Shown here piece by piece: positions 19,183 to 28,420 of a stretch of 64,000 bases of DNA (positions are counted from its first letter, which is position 1; each line of letters starts with the position of its first letter). The stretch is from the NCBI GenBank assembly GCA_964348665.1, contig CAYGDP010000007.1, positions 124,001 to 188,000 on the forward strand, given 5' to 3'. The position numbers and the translations under genes are program-made. Below the pieces are notes generated by a model. That model saw only the letters and a program-made list of their open reading frames with translations, ran no database searches and had not been told where the DNA came from. Origin of the DNA: CAYGDP01 sp964348665. Lineage in GTDB: Bacteria; Verrucomicrobiota; Verrucomicrobiia; Palsa-1439; CAYGDP01.

Positions 19183-20459
19183 GAGAGAAACGGTGTCAGC
19201 GATTGATATTTCCATCGCAAGAAAACAACCAGTACCAGCAACAATCCCGCGACGATGTCGCGCGCGCCGAAACGGTCGGCGCGTCCATGGCTTCGGACAA
19301 ACTCGAGAAATTCACCCGTAGGACAGCCGTATTTGCAATACGCCATCGGCACAAAGAGCGACGCGATCAATCCTACGACTGCGACGACGATGGTTGCCAT
19401 GCCGGCTGAACGAATCAGATACGCATCGAACGCCTCGATGTCGGCGAGGTCCAGCGGCAGATTCAACATCACCACAACAACGACCAAAGCTAACAATCCT
19501 GTCGGAAGCCATTTCAGCCCGCGCGCGACATCGGTGCGTAGATGGATTTTCCACGGCCAGATTCGCCCTAGCATTTCTTGGGCGGCCCCGTGCGGACAAA
19601 GGTGCGTACAATAAACCTGACGGCGGGTCATGACCGGCACGACAAGGGCGGCGCCGACCAACAACGTCAGACCCGGCGCGAGCCGCCATGCCACACCGTT
19701 GACCGACCAACCTGCCAAGAGCGATTGCGCCAGCAGATCGCCATTGATGAAGCCGAGATAGCCGATGACAACGACTTGGAACATTCGGCGCATTTCTGGT
19801 TTGCCCCGCAGCTTGGTAAATGCCATCAGCAACGCCGCCACAACGACGAGCGTTGTACCGACATCCCGCATGCGCACGCGCATCGACGGCAGGCTCGTGG
19901 AATCATCGGAAGACTTTTTGAAGCGATGAACTATACTTTCGGCGACGGCCATGCTAGTCAAAGTAGCGCCCGACGTGCCTTCCACACCCGCCTTCTTCAA
20001 ATCCATCCCGGCAACTTGTTCCCAGGTCATCCCGTTCCAAGTTGTTGTAAAATGTGTGTCGTTGGTCACATCCTCCACGTGCGATTTGGTATCGTCACTG
20101 CGGCGAATCTTGATGCCGATGACTTTTCCTTCCGAATTCATCGTGACCAGCGTGTCGGTGGGACCGACGTACCCGCGAATGGCGTCGCTGATCGGCGACG
20201 TGCGCAGGACGTAGCCGATCCTGTGGCCATCGGCATCGAGCACGTGCAACCCTCCGTGGGGCGAAAGATCCGTGTCAAGAGAGTGCGCTTTTGGAAAAAA
20301 TTGCTTCACTTCGCCCAGCGCGATGGGGGCGTCGCCGTCAATCCGCAATCGCGCGTGATGATCGTGGACGAGAAACACGATGGCGACCAGCACCACGAGC
20401 CGGTAGAATCGCGCGGCAATCGGTTGCCAAGCGTGGATGGATGACGGATTGTTCAACAC
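19179..20459 (-). CDS. Membrane FMN-binding / 4Fe-4S electron-transfer protein (NosR-like)
   Basis: 426 residues. One N-terminal membrane helix (about 20-33) is followed by an extracytoplasmic FMN-binding domain (about 60-180) whose EGTSGATLTSMAVAES carries the SGAT flavinylation motif (Thr166). Five or six further helices and two Cx3CP iron-sulfur half-sites follow: CTHLCPHG (Cys284/288) and CKYGCPTGEF (Cys375/379). This matches NosR/RnfG-like proteins that pass electrons across or along the membrane through covalent FMN and a cluster. ApbE follows with a 4-bp overlap, so the two genes form a flavinylation unit. The electron donor and acceptor are not shown by the context. Confidence 0.88.
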   Translation of the reverse strand: MLNNPSSIHAWQPIAARFYRLVVLVAIVFLVHDHHARLRIDGDAPIALGEVKQFFPKAHSLDTDLSPHGGLHVLDADGHRIGYVLRTSPISDAIRGYVGPTDTLVTMNSEGKVIGIKIRRSDDTKSHVEDVTNDTHFTTTWNGMTWEQVAGMDLKKAGVEGTSGATLTSMAVAESIVHRFKKSSDDSTSLPSMRVRMRDVGTTLVVVAALLMAFTKLRGKPEMRRMFQVVVIGYLGFINGDLLAQSLLAGWSVNGVAWRLAPGLTLLVGAALVVPVMTRRQVYCTHLCPHGAAQEMLGRIWPWKIHLRTDVARGLKWLPTGLLALVVVVVMLNLPLDLADIEAFDAYLIRSAGMATIVVAVVGLIASLFVPMAYCKYGCPTGEFLEFVRSHGRADRFGARDIVAGLLLVLVVFLRWKYQSLTPFLS

Positions 20460-20538
20460 CCAGCATTGTAGCGTCAGCCACGAATCGCCGCAATGAGCAG
20501 ATGATCCTTATTCGCGAGGGGCCGTACCTGTTTAGACC

Positions 20539-20850
20539 CTACCGTTTTGCTGCGTGACGACGAGCGAGTAAGACATAGCGGCAGGCTAATCGTGAGGGTA
20601 ACGTCCGCTGCAAAGCGTTCATAGCGGTGATCACTGACACAACTTTTTTTCCGCTGCACACGCTTAACAGGATGACTCCTTTTTCTCCTCGATCCCAAAC
20701 CAAGAGATCGTTCGATGTCAGCGGAATCGGTTTTCCGCGCGGTTTGAGTTGCACCCGGAACTGCTGGTCGGTCGGGTATGAGGGACGAACGCGACCTTTG
20801 CGGACGACAGCCGATTTCGATACGAGTTGAGTTCTGTTTTGTATTCTCAT
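20539..20850 (-). CDS. Small hypothetical protein coupled to an RHH gene
   Basis: 103 residues, basic, no recognised domain. The start codon overlaps the stop of the RHH gene upstream in an ATGA arrangement, suggesting translational coupling. A central segment (SNDLLVWDRGEKGVILLSVCSGKKVVSVI) is hydrophobic/beta-like. A toxin-antitoxin or regulator/partner role is possible from the two-gene layout, but no toxin motif is visible. Confidence 0.5.
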   Translation of the reverse strand: MRIQNRTQLVSKSAVVRKGRVRPSYPTDQQFRVQLKPRGKPIPLTSNDLLVWDRGEKGVILLSVCSGKKVVSVITAMNALQRTLPSRLACRYVLLARRHAAKR

Positions 20851-21056
20851 GTCGTTCTCCCAGTTTTATGACTCGCTTTGGCGGTCATGGCAAGCAAGCC
20901 AGTGCCAACAAGAGAGCCGGACATCTCGCGGCGGATGGCACGTCGGACATATTTGGAAAAATCCATGTCCTCTCGGCAGGCATTCTCCCTCACGCGGTCG
21001 TGAATCTCCGACGGCAAACGAATCGCAACGACGGCGGGACGGCGCTTCTGCTTCAT
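20847..21056 (-). CDS. Ribbon-helix-helix (Arc/CopG-like) DNA-binding protein
   Basis: 69 residues from the Met at 21056 (MKQKRRPAVVAIRLPSEIHD). VVAIRLPSEIHDRVRENACR and DMDFSKYVRRAIRREM match the beta strand-helix-helix pattern of RHH repressors, which bind DNA as dimers. It is divergent from a second RHH gene at 21147 across 90 bp that contain AT-rich repeats, so autoregulation is likely. The reading frame upstream of 21056 is open but has unlike composition. Confidence 0.72.
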   Translation of the reverse strand: MKQKRRPAVVAIRLPSEIHDRVRENACREDMDFSKYVRRAIRREMSGSLVGTGLLAMTAKASHKTGRTT

Positions 21057-21146
21057 GGTTCGACATTGTATTTGAAATTTATACCATGTCAATACCCGGG
21101 ATAAATTTTTCCGTGACATCGTAATAAATGTTTATACACTGGTGGC
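21057..21146. promoter_or_regulatory. AT-rich divergent control region between two RHH genes
   Basis: AAATTTATACCATG (about 21072-21085) and AATGTTTATACACTGG (about 21126-21141) are two similar TTTATAC words that could be -10 elements and/or RHH operators. The segment is much more AT-rich than the flanking genes. Confidence 0.4.
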
Positions 21147-21367
21147 ATGGCTCGAATCGCTTGCGCCTTTAGTTGTCCGGAAGAATTTTTAAAAAAATTG
21201 ATCAGCGCGCCAAATCGCTGGGCATGACACGTTCGCAATATATTGTACAGGTATTGCGGCAGGATTTACTGACGGGCAATCCGCATCTAAGCGTGATCAG
21301 CGAGGAGCAGTCTCCCTATCCAGCACCCGCTTCGGGTACATCCAACCAAAAGCGGCGGAAGCCGTAA
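21147..21367 (+). CDS. Ribbon-helix-helix protein interrupted by a frame break in an A7 run
   Basis: From the ATG at 21147 the frame reads MARIACAFSCPEEFLKK and then goes out of frame at the A7 run 21191-21197. Adding one base there restores KKIDQRAKSLGMTRSQYIVQ and VLRQDLLTGNPHLSVIS to the stop at 21367, a normal RHH protein of about 73 residues. Without a shift, the downstream part can only start at the TTG at 21173. The break may be a sequencing error in a homopolymer, a real mutation, or slippage on the A run. Confidence 0.65.
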
Positions 21368-21518
21368 TCGTCGTGGGTCGAATGATTCTCGACAAGGCAT
21401 CGGCAGCAGTTCCGATCGATTGCGCCGCTTGAGCTCCTCCGACGCAAAAAACGCGAAAGATCAGGTTCTCCCCAAAATACAATGGTTCGAATCCGCCGTA
21501 GCACGTGATCAATACCAG

Positions 21519-23570
21519 TTAGTTGACGGGCAGGAATTGTACGCCGTCGGCGATAACGTGGCCGTCGGTATCGGCGTTGGAGACTGTCACCGTGGTGAGT
21601 TTGCCTTTCGGCACGGAGAATTTTCCGAGCAAGGCGCGACCGCTGGCTGGATTTTGCTGGTTCACTTTCACGGTTTTGGCTGCGCCGGCGACCGAGACGG
21701 TCACGGGCACGTTGGTGGCGCGGTTTTCGTTCGGCGGATAAAGGAGATAAATCTCGTACTCGCCCGTCTCTACGATGTCAGCCGTGTAGGTGATGGAAAC
21801 CTGGCCTTTATTAGCATTGTTGTCGTGAAGGTAGCCGCTGCCCGCGCGTTGCGCGCCCGTGACAGTGGAAGGAATCCAATTACCCGTCTTCTCGCCTTGG
21901 GTGTCGTCCACGACGACGCCCTCGAGTTTGACAGCATCGGTTTTTTGCGGTGCGGGCGCGCCTTTCCAATCGAGAACTTGTTTGTCGGCCAGCGAACGCT
22001 CGCGAAGCTTGGCGTACTCCACCTTTTGCACGGCGATTCCCGCGTCTATCGCCATCACAGCGGCGGTGCCCGAGGACTGGCCGAGAATCATGAAGACCGG
22101 TTCCATTCGGATCGAGCCGAACGCGATGTGGGACGACGACAGTGCGACGGGTACGAAGAGGTTGGCGCACTCGCTCTCTTTCGGCACAATACTGCGGTAG
22201 CTGATCGGGTACGGCTGCGGGACGCCGACCTCGACGTTGCCTTCGTTGCGAACTTTGCCTTTCACAACAATCCGCTGACAATTGTGCGAATCCATCGTGT
22301 ACGCCCCGAGGCCGACGCTGTCTTCCGCGACGACCTTGCTGCGGCAATGATGTTCGGTCATCACGGTATCGGAGATCATGCGGCGTCCTTCCCGGATATA
22401 AAGTTGATGCGGCCATCCGCCTGTTTCTTCGAATTGTTTAGGGATTAACCCCCATAGATTGATTTCATCGCGGATTTTTTGTGGCACGCGCTCGTCATGC
22501 GCAAGAAACCAAACCAGTCCTTGTTGATAAGTGACGTGGTCCTGATAAATCTTCTCGCGGGTTTCGTAGAGTTTCCGGAAATACGCCGCGTCCTTCTTGG
22601 CCGATTCCGCAGTCGCGGGCCCGTCCGGCCAGTCGTAGTTGTAACCAATGTGATCGGTGGAGAATCCCCCACTGTTATTGTTGTCGCCCGGATGCGGATA
22701 GACGCCGGCGCCGCCGCCGGCCTTGATATAGCGCAAGAGCAATTCGTAGCGACTTGCATCATAGTTGGGTGGTTTTGGAAACGGGAGACCGCCTCTGGTG
22801 AATTGCATCCGGAAATTATAGGCTTGGATACGTCGGTCGCCGTCGCCTTTCTTGCCCGGATCCTCGGCGGAAATTCCCCAAAGCAACCCACTTTTCGGAT
22901 CGCCCTCGACCACGTAAGGGTCTACATCTTTAACGAACTGATGACCACCCCCGGCGAAAATGCCGTTAATGGTTTCCTGATAGACAGAATTTGCCTCGCG
23001 ACCGACGTGATAGCTCACGCCTGCAGCGGCCATCAAATCGCCTTCGTAGGTGGCATCCACAAACATTTTGGCGCGGAACCGGTTCCCGTTTTCCATTACG
23101 ATCTCGGCGATGCGATTGCCGTCCTTGACACAACTGGCGAGGCGATGTTCGAAAAACAACTGAACTCCCGCCTCCTTCACCATATCGTTGTATGCTTTTT
23201 CTGCCTTCGAGCAAAACGCGCCGCTGATGTTTCCGGCGCGCGAAAAAAACTCCATGCACATCCCGCCGTAGGGCGCTTTTCCCCAATGTCCCCAGTCAAT
23301 CGCGCTCAATCCACCGCTGGTCAGTCCGCCGAGGTGGGTGCCCAATTCGACTAGAACTGCCTTTTTCCCCATGCGCGCCGCCTGCACGGCGGCGGTCACG
23401 CCGCCCGATGTGCCGCCATAGACGCAGACATCGGCCTCGATGGTCTGCGGCGGATTGACCGCAGGCACAGGATAGTAATAACGAAGATTTGGCGAAGTTG
23501 CCGGTTCCGCAGCGTTAGTTGGGTTGATACGGAAGAGAAATATTGTGATTAAAAAAAGAATTTTTTTCAT
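21519..23570 (-). CDS. Exported FAD-dependent oxidoreductase with golvesin-like C-terminus (1)
   Basis: 683 residues with a signal peptide (KKILFLITIFLFRINPTNAA). FAD_oxidored-type domain: dinucleotide motif DVCVYGGTSGGVTAAVQAAR, then GGLTSGGLSAIDWGHWG, FVDATYEGDLMAAAGVSYHVG, RRMISDTVMTEHHC and SSSHIAFGSIRMEPVFMILG. The last about 120 residues form a golvesin/xanthan-lyase-type beta domain (GSGYLHDNN...YEIYLLYPPNENRATNVPV) as in the other two FAD proteins of this region. It overlaps the preceding oxidoreductase stop by 4 bp, so the two are translated together. Substrates are unknown; periplasmic or surface oxidation of a carbohydrate-like substrate is inference. Confidence 0.88.
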   Translation of the reverse strand: MKKILFLITIFLFRINPTNAAEPATSPNLRYYYPVPAVNPPQTIEADVCVYGGTSGGVTAAVQAARMGKKAVLVELGTHLGGLTSGGLSAIDWGHWGKAPYGGMCMEFFSRAGNISGAFCSKAEKAYNDMVKEAGVQLFFEHRLASCVKDGNRIAEIVMENGNRFRAKMFVDATYEGDLMAAAGVSYHVGREANSVYQETINGIFAGGGHQFVKDVDPYVVEGDPKSGLLWGISAEDPGKKGDGDRRIQAYNFRMQFTRGGLPFPKPPNYDASRYELLLRYIKAGGGAGVYPHPGDNNNSGGFSTDHIGYNYDWPDGPATAESAKKDAAYFRKLYETREKIYQDHVTYQQGLVWFLAHDERVPQKIRDEINLWGLIPKQFEETGGWPHQLYIREGRRMISDTVMTEHHCRSKVVAEDSVGLGAYTMDSHNCQRIVVKGKVRNEGNVEVGVPQPYPISYRSIVPKESECANLFVPVALSSSHIAFGSIRMEPVFMILGQSSGTAAVMAIDAGIAVQKVEYAKLRERSLADKQVLDWKGAPAPQKTDAVKLEGVVVDDTQGEKTGNWIPSTVTGAQRAGSGYLHDNNANKGQVSITYTADIVETGEYEIYLLYPPNENRATNVPVTVSVAGAAKTVKVNQQNPASGRALLGKFSVPKGKLTTVTVSNADTDGHVIADGVQFLPVN

Positions 23571-25837
23571 GGCGCAGGAAGGATTTGGACGGCGTCGGCG
23601 TGAATGTTGCCGTCGGCTTTGTCGTTGGAGATGACAACCGCGCCGGTTTGCCCCACCTCGAAGCGGAAACTGCCCAGCGAGATGAAGCCTTTATCCAATG
23701 GCGGCGCGGTTCGCATGTTGATCCGTTGGGATTTCTCGCCGTCGCCGCTGTAAACGGTGACCAGCGCGTTGGTGGCGCGGTTTTCATGCGGCTGATAAGC
23801 GAAGCGGACTTCGTAGCGACCGCCCTTTTCCACTTTGAATTCAAACCGTGCGTTGGCAGGCGTGCCGGGTCCGACGTATCGGTAGCTTTCACCGACGAAT
23901 CCCGCGAGGCCGCGTCCGCTCTGCCAGTTGCCTGATAATTTGGCTTTTGTGTCATCAATGACCATACCAGCGAGAGTTTTTGGATCCAGACCTTTGTTGT
24001 CGTCGGCTGGCGCGGGCGGCGGAGGCGGAGTGGTTGGTTGTTGGATGGGAGAATTCACGGTTTCGCGGCGCGCTTGTCCGCGCAATTGCATCAACTCCTG
24101 AAGCTCGGTGAAGTATTTGTCGTACACATCGCGCGGCGCGCATTTGTTCTTGATGCAAATGGAAGCGGCTTTGCCGACGACTTCACCGGCCATGCCGAGG
24201 GTTTTTTGGACTCGCACCGTGCCGAGGGCTTCGTGGGTGACGCTCAAATTGCGGCCAGCCATAAACAGATTGGGAACATTGCGCGAGTAAAAGCAGCGAT
24301 AGGGAACGGGATAGCCTTCCTTGCGATCCACGCCTTTTCCAAAAACGGCTTTCGAGATGAATGGGTCCTGGGGATATTTCTTGGCGTATTGCTCCTTTGG
24401 ATAGTGCAAATCAATGTCCCACGTGGTCGGTACGCAACCGTCGAGGAAGTTTTTTTTCTCCACGATATCGTCACGGGTAAGCACGACATCGCCAAGTAAC
24501 TGGCGCGATTCGCGGGTGCCGCCGACGTAGGCAAGCCATTCGAGTTTTGCGTTGGCGTGTTTCTCCTTGCCGCTTTTGTTTTTCATGGCGTTAAACGCGC
24601 CGAACGCCGCGCGCAGATTCCAGTCGCGGATGTATTCGAGATCGTTGATCGGATGTTTATCGAAGCCGGTCTCCCAGAACCATTCGGCGTGCCCGCGATT
24701 GGGGTAGGGAAAATCCGCCATCTCCAACTCCAGCGCCCACGGCGCGTTCGGGAACGATTGCGGTGTGCCGGTGTCCGACCAGCGCCACATATTGCTCATC
24801 CCCATGTGACCGGTTTCTTGGATGGTGAAATCCGCGCCCGCCGCCACGCCAATCCAACCGTGTCCGGTGCTATCGGTAAACAAAGTGCCAGAAAATCGTT
24901 TTTGCTCGCTGGTACGGGTGTCAAACGCCAGCACGGCCGCGATCTGGCCATCCTTCTTCTCCACCGCATAGGCGTGGTGATTGAGGAATAAGGAAATGTT
25001 TTTCTCGCTGCGGACAAGCGCTTCTTTTTTTGCGTCGCCAAATTCCTCGAAGGTGCCCGGTGATGCCTTGGCGCGATCCATGAATTCCTCGACGATCTCG
25101 CCAAGATTAGGATACAAACCGCGCCGCGTGCCGCCCATGGCCCAGACGCGGATTTCGCTGCTCCCGTTGCCGCCCAGCACGGGTCGTTCTTGAATCAGCG
25201 CGACTTTGCAACCCATTCGCGCGGCGGAAATCGCGCTGGCCATTCCCGCGTACCCGCCGCCAACGACCACGAGATCGTACGGACCTTGCTCGGTGGGTTT
25301 CTCGGGTAATCGAAGAAGTTTTTTGCGCCAAGCCGCCAGCGGCGCGCTATCATTGGGCGGAGTCAATGTCTTGTCCGTCGAAAACAGAATCGCGTCGCAT
25401 CGTCCATCGAATCCAGTCAAGTCGCGGAGGGACAGCGTAACTTCCTTCTTTGCGATCTCCACCGTCCCGCCGTCATGCCAAAACCATTCCGCGCCCTTCG
25501 TGCCGAAGGTTTCCGTCAGCGGTTTCCCGTCCACGACCAGTTGAAACTTGCCGGGCGTCCCCGGTGCTTTCCAGCGCGCCACCCAATCCTTGGTACGCAC
25601 CCAAACACGATACGTTCCCGTGGCGGGAAATTGGATCGTGGTCGTGGCGTCCTTGACCGGCTCGCCGAGTCCGTGCGCCAACAGATACGGGGAGCCCATC
25701 AGTTGAATGAACTGTGTGTCCAACGCCCATCCGCCAGGATTGGAAAAACTTTCTGCTTCGACCAACACGTCGTCCGCGCGCGCGGCGACGAGCAGTCCGA
25801 GCGTGGCTGCCAAAGAGAGTTTCAGTAAAGTTTTCAT
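23567..25837 (-). CDS. Exported FAD-dependent oxidoreductase with N-terminal CBM-like and C-terminal golvesin-like domains (2)
   Basis: 756 residues; start set at 25837 because KTLLKLSLAATLGLLVAARA is a clean signal peptide. Residues about 22-150 form a carbohydrate-binding-like beta domain (VLVEAESFSNPGGW, GTYRVWVRTKDWVARW). The FAD domain starts at DLVVVGGGYAGMASAISAAR (about 185) with RPVLGGNGSSEIRVWAMGG and NVPNLFMAGRNLSVTHEALG. A Pro-rich linker (about 610-630) precedes the golvesin-like tail (YEVRFAYQPHENRATNALV). First gene of a two-gene operon; its start lies 52 bp from the CTAAACCCGTTGAG site at 25890. The gene at 25962 is divergent. Confidence 0.88.
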   Translation of the reverse strand: MKTLLKLSLAATLGLLVAARADDVLVEAESFSNPGGWALDTQFIQLMGSPYLLAHGLGEPVKDATTTIQFPATGTYRVWVRTKDWVARWKAPGTPGKFQLVVDGKPLTETFGTKGAEWFWHDGGTVEIAKKEVTLSLRDLTGFDGRCDAILFSTDKTLTPPNDSAPLAAWRKKLLRLPEKPTEQGPYDLVVVGGGYAGMASAISAARMGCKVALIQERPVLGGNGSSEIRVWAMGGTRRGLYPNLGEIVEEFMDRAKASPGTFEEFGDAKKEALVRSEKNISLFLNHHAYAVEKKDGQIAAVLAFDTRTSEQKRFSGTLFTDSTGHGWIGVAAGADFTIQETGHMGMSNMWRWSDTGTPQSFPNAPWALELEMADFPYPNRGHAEWFWETGFDKHPINDLEYIRDWNLRAAFGAFNAMKNKSGKEKHANAKLEWLAYVGGTRESRQLLGDVVLTRDDIVEKKNFLDGCVPTTWDIDLHYPKEQYAKKYPQDPFISKAVFGKGVDRKEGYPVPYRCFYSRNVPNLFMAGRNLSVTHEALGTVRVQKTLGMAGEVVGKAASICIKNKCAPRDVYDKYFTELQELMQLRGQARRETVNSPIQQPTTPPPPPAPADDNKGLDPKTLAGMVIDDTKAKLSGNWQSGRGLAGFVGESYRYVGPGTPANARFEFKVEKGGRYEVRFAYQPHENRATNALVTVYSGDGEKSQRINMRTAPPLDKGFISLGSFRFEVGQTGAVVISNDKADGNIHADAVQILPAP

Positions 25838-25889
25838 GATAAAAGTAGACTGCCTTTCTACACCAAACTCGCAACAAAAACCAGACTGG

Positions 25890-25903
25890 CTCAACGGGTT
25901 TAG
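25890..25903 (-). promoter_or_regulatory. Shared operator-like motif, site 1
   Basis: The minus strand reads CTAAACCCGTTGAG. It lies between the divergent starts of the FAD oxidoreductase (25837) and the secreted protein (25962). The same motif occurs at 29978, 31598 and 34674. Confidence 0.6.
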
Positions 25904-25961
25904 GAAAAAGCGATGTGTGACGCATCTTGGATTCGCTTACGTTCCCGCCGTGATTGTTAGA

Positions 25962-28406
25962 ATGACAATAGTTGCGCTGGCGACGCTTTGCGCCGGTGGA
26001 CGGGCGCAGGATAAACCGATCGCGGTCAGCGGACGGTATCCGCACTTGGCAATGGTCAACAAGCAGGGTGAGTGTGGCACGGGGGCGGTCGTGCCGTGGG
26101 CGGATCGTCTGTGGGTGATCACCTACGCACCGCATCAGCCTAGCGGCAGCGACGACAAACTGTACGAAATCGCGACCGATCTCACGCGCGTGATTCGGCC
26201 GGAGAGCGTCGGCGGCACGCCCGCCAACCGGATGATTCATCGCGAGAGCAATCAACTTCTCATCGGGCCTTATCTGATCGACGCCCAGCGCAACGTCCGT
26301 GTGATTCCGCCCGGCAAAATGTTCGGACGACTCACCGCGACTGCTCGGCATCTGTCGGATCCGGCGCACAAAGTATATTATTATGACATGGAAGGCTTGA
26401 TTTACGAAGCGGACGTCACCAGTCTCGACGTAAAGCTGCTGTACAAGCGGGCAGTGCCGGGTTGGCACGGGAAAGGCGCCTACACATCGCAAGGGCGATT
26501 CGTGGTCGCCAACAACGGCGAATCGCACGCGGGATCGGTGGATAAATTCAAACCGTTCGACTACCAAGTGCCGGTCGAGACCGGCGGCGAGAAAGCCGGT
26601 GCGCTTGGTGATTGGGACGGCAAACTATGGCGGCTGATCGAGCGCCGTCAATTCACGGAAGTCACCGGCCCGGGCGGGATTTATGGCCCGCCGACAGCGG
26701 ACGCGCCACTCTGGGCGGTCGGCTGGGACAAACGTTCGCTCCTATTGAAACTGCTCGATAGCGGCCAGTGGCAGACGTTTCGATTGCCCAAAGCCGATTA
26801 CAGTTATAATGGTGCGCACGGCTGGCATACCGAGTGGCCGCGGATCCGCGAAGTTGTTCCCGGTGTGGATGGAAAGCCGCCGAAACTGCTGATGAACATG
26901 CACGGGGGCTGGTTTGATTTTCCGGCCACGTTCTCCGCCGCCAATACCGCCGGATTGCGTCCGATCGGGTCGTACGCGAAAGTCACCGGCGACTTCGCGC
27001 CGTGGAACGATGGAATCGTATTCGGATGCGACGACACGGCGTTGTCGGGTTTTAGCGCTGCCAAAACTGGACTCGACTCGTTGAACTCGCTCAACGGACA
27101 ATCTTGCTCGAACCTCTGGTTCTCGAAGTGGGACGCGCTCTCGCAGGTTGGCCGTCCCGCGGGCTTCGGTGGCGTGTGGATTGGTGACGCCGTTAAAGGT
27201 GGCGAGCCATCGTCGCCATATTTATTTGCCGGATACGATCAACGTGTGTTGCATTTATCGCACGGGACTGACCAGCCGATTACTGTCACTATTGAACTGG
27301 ACAAGATGGGTAACGGCCAGTGGAGCAAATATGAGAATGTGACGCTGGCGCCGCGCAGTTATCGGTTTCATGTGTTTCCAGCCGATCTCGCGGCGCAATG
27401 GGTTCGTCTCACAACCGACCGGGATACGCCGGGAATTAGCGCGTATTTTCATTACGGCCCCAGTGGAGGCGCGGTGGAAGACAGGACGAAGTTTGTGTCA
27501 CTGGCAGATGCAACTGCAACAGGACCGTGGTGCAGCGCGGTGCTGCGATCGGAGGGCGACGGTCGTGTTACACTGGCGGTGCGGACGCAATTAGTGGATG
27601 CGTCGGGGAAAGTTGGCGACGCGAAGCACTATCAAGTGGGGCCTGATTTGAAGTTCTCGCCGGTGGTCGCCGACAGCGCGGGTGCGAAGTTTTTGGATGA
27701 GAAAGTGGTTGTTAAAGATCCACCGGTGGAGTCGGACGATGCATCCGTGATCTTGAAGGAAGGCAGCGCGCGTTTTCGCCTGCCCAAGTCGGATGCCGCT
27801 TACGACAAGGCGTGGGCTACGGGGTGGCCTCGGATGCATCGTGAGGTGGTGACCGAACGATCGTTGTTGAACGTGGGCGGCAGTTTTTACATTTTGCCGC
27901 GAACGATCTCCGGCGGAATTGCGCATCTGAAACCGCTTTGCACGCACAACAAGCAAATCACCGATTTTTGTTCCTGGCGTGGATTGCTGGTGTTGGCTGG
28001 CACGAGGAGCGATGCCAAGACCGATGGTCATTACTTCGCTGCGCCGGAGGCGGGCGCGGGGCTGTGGTTTGGCGACATTGATGATCTTTGGAAACTCGGC
28101 AAACCGCGCGGGGCCGGGGGACCGTGGAAGAATTCGACTGTGTCGAAGGATACACCGAGCGATCCTTATTTGATGGTGGGGTATGACAAGAAAACCGTCG
28201 AATTATCACACGACGCGAGCGGCGAAGTGGAGTTCACCGTGGAAGTGGATTTTCTTGGCACGGGAGTGTGGAGGACGTATCAATCTTTTCAGGTTTCCTC
28301 TGGCAAGAATGTCACCCATGAATTTCCAACTGGTTACAGTGCGCACTGGGTTCGCGTGCGCGTCAACAAAGACTGCCGCGCGACAGCGTGGTTCATTTAC
28401 ACGTAA
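25962..28406 (+). CDS. Exported protein with internally duplicated propeller/beta-sandwich module
   Basis: 814 residues from the ATG at 25962; a GTG at 25950 would add Arg to the short signal peptide (TIVALATLCAGGRAQ). The protein is duplicated internally. The first module ends at GYDQRVLHLSHGTDQPITVT then GNGQWSKYENVTLAPRSYRF and WVRLTTDRDTPGISAYFHY. The second ends at GYDKKTVELSHDASGEVEFT then GTGVWRTYQSFQVSSGKN and WVRVRVNKDCRATAWFIY. The upstream parts also match (AHGWHTEWPRIREV with AWATGWPRMHREV). I do not recognise a named family. Divergent from the FAD operon and 14 bp before a single-TM family gene, so it is probably expressed with both. Confidence 0.75.
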   Translation: MTIVALATLCAGGRAQDKPIAVSGRYPHLAMVNKQGECGTGAVVPWADRLWVITYAPHQPSGSDDKLYEIATDLTRVIRPESVGGTPANRMIHRESNQLLIGPYLIDAQRNVRVIPPGKMFGRLTATARHLSDPAHKVYYYDMEGLIYEADVTSLDVKLLYKRAVPGWHGKGAYTSQGRFVVANNGESHAGSVDKFKPFDYQVPVETGGEKAGALGDWDGKLWRLIERRQFTEVTGPGGIYGPPTADAPLWAVGWDKRSLLLKLLDSGQWQTFRLPKADYSYNGAHGWHTEWPRIREVVPGVDGKPPKLLMNMHGGWFDFPATFSAANTAGLRPIGSYAKVTGDFAPWNDGIVFGCDDTALSGFSAAKTGLDSLNSLNGQSCSNLWFSKWDALSQVGRPAGFGGVWIGDAVKGGEPSSPYLFAGYDQRVLHLSHGTDQPITVTIELDKMGNGQWSKYENVTLAPRSYRFHVFPADLAAQWVRLTTDRDTPGISAYFHYGPSGGAVEDRTKFVSLADATATGPWCSAVLRSEGDGRVTLAVRTQLVDASGKVGDAKHYQVGPDLKFSPVVADSAGAKFLDEKVVVKDPPVESDDASVILKEGSARFRLPKSDAAYDKAWATGWPRMHREVVTERSLLNVGGSFYILPRTISGGIAHLKPLCTHNKQITDFCSWRGLLVLAGTRSDAKTDGHYFAAPEAGAGLWFGDIDDLWKLGKPRGAGGPWKNSTVSKDTPSDPYLMVGYDKKTVELSHDASGEVEFTVEVDFLGTGVWRTYQSFQVSSGKNVTHEFPTGYSAHWVRVRVNKDCRATAWFIYT

Positions 28407-28420
28407 TTGAAAGGACTGCT

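Noticed and set aside
21480..21515. GGTTCGAATCC resembling a tRNA T-arm between the RHH and FAD genes
   Set aside because: No acceptor, D or anticodon arms can be folded around it; a chance match or at most a remnant.
21420..22448. 342-codon plus-strand open frame opposite FAD oxidoreductase 1
   Set aside because: Shadow frame without domain; begins in the intergenic region by chance.
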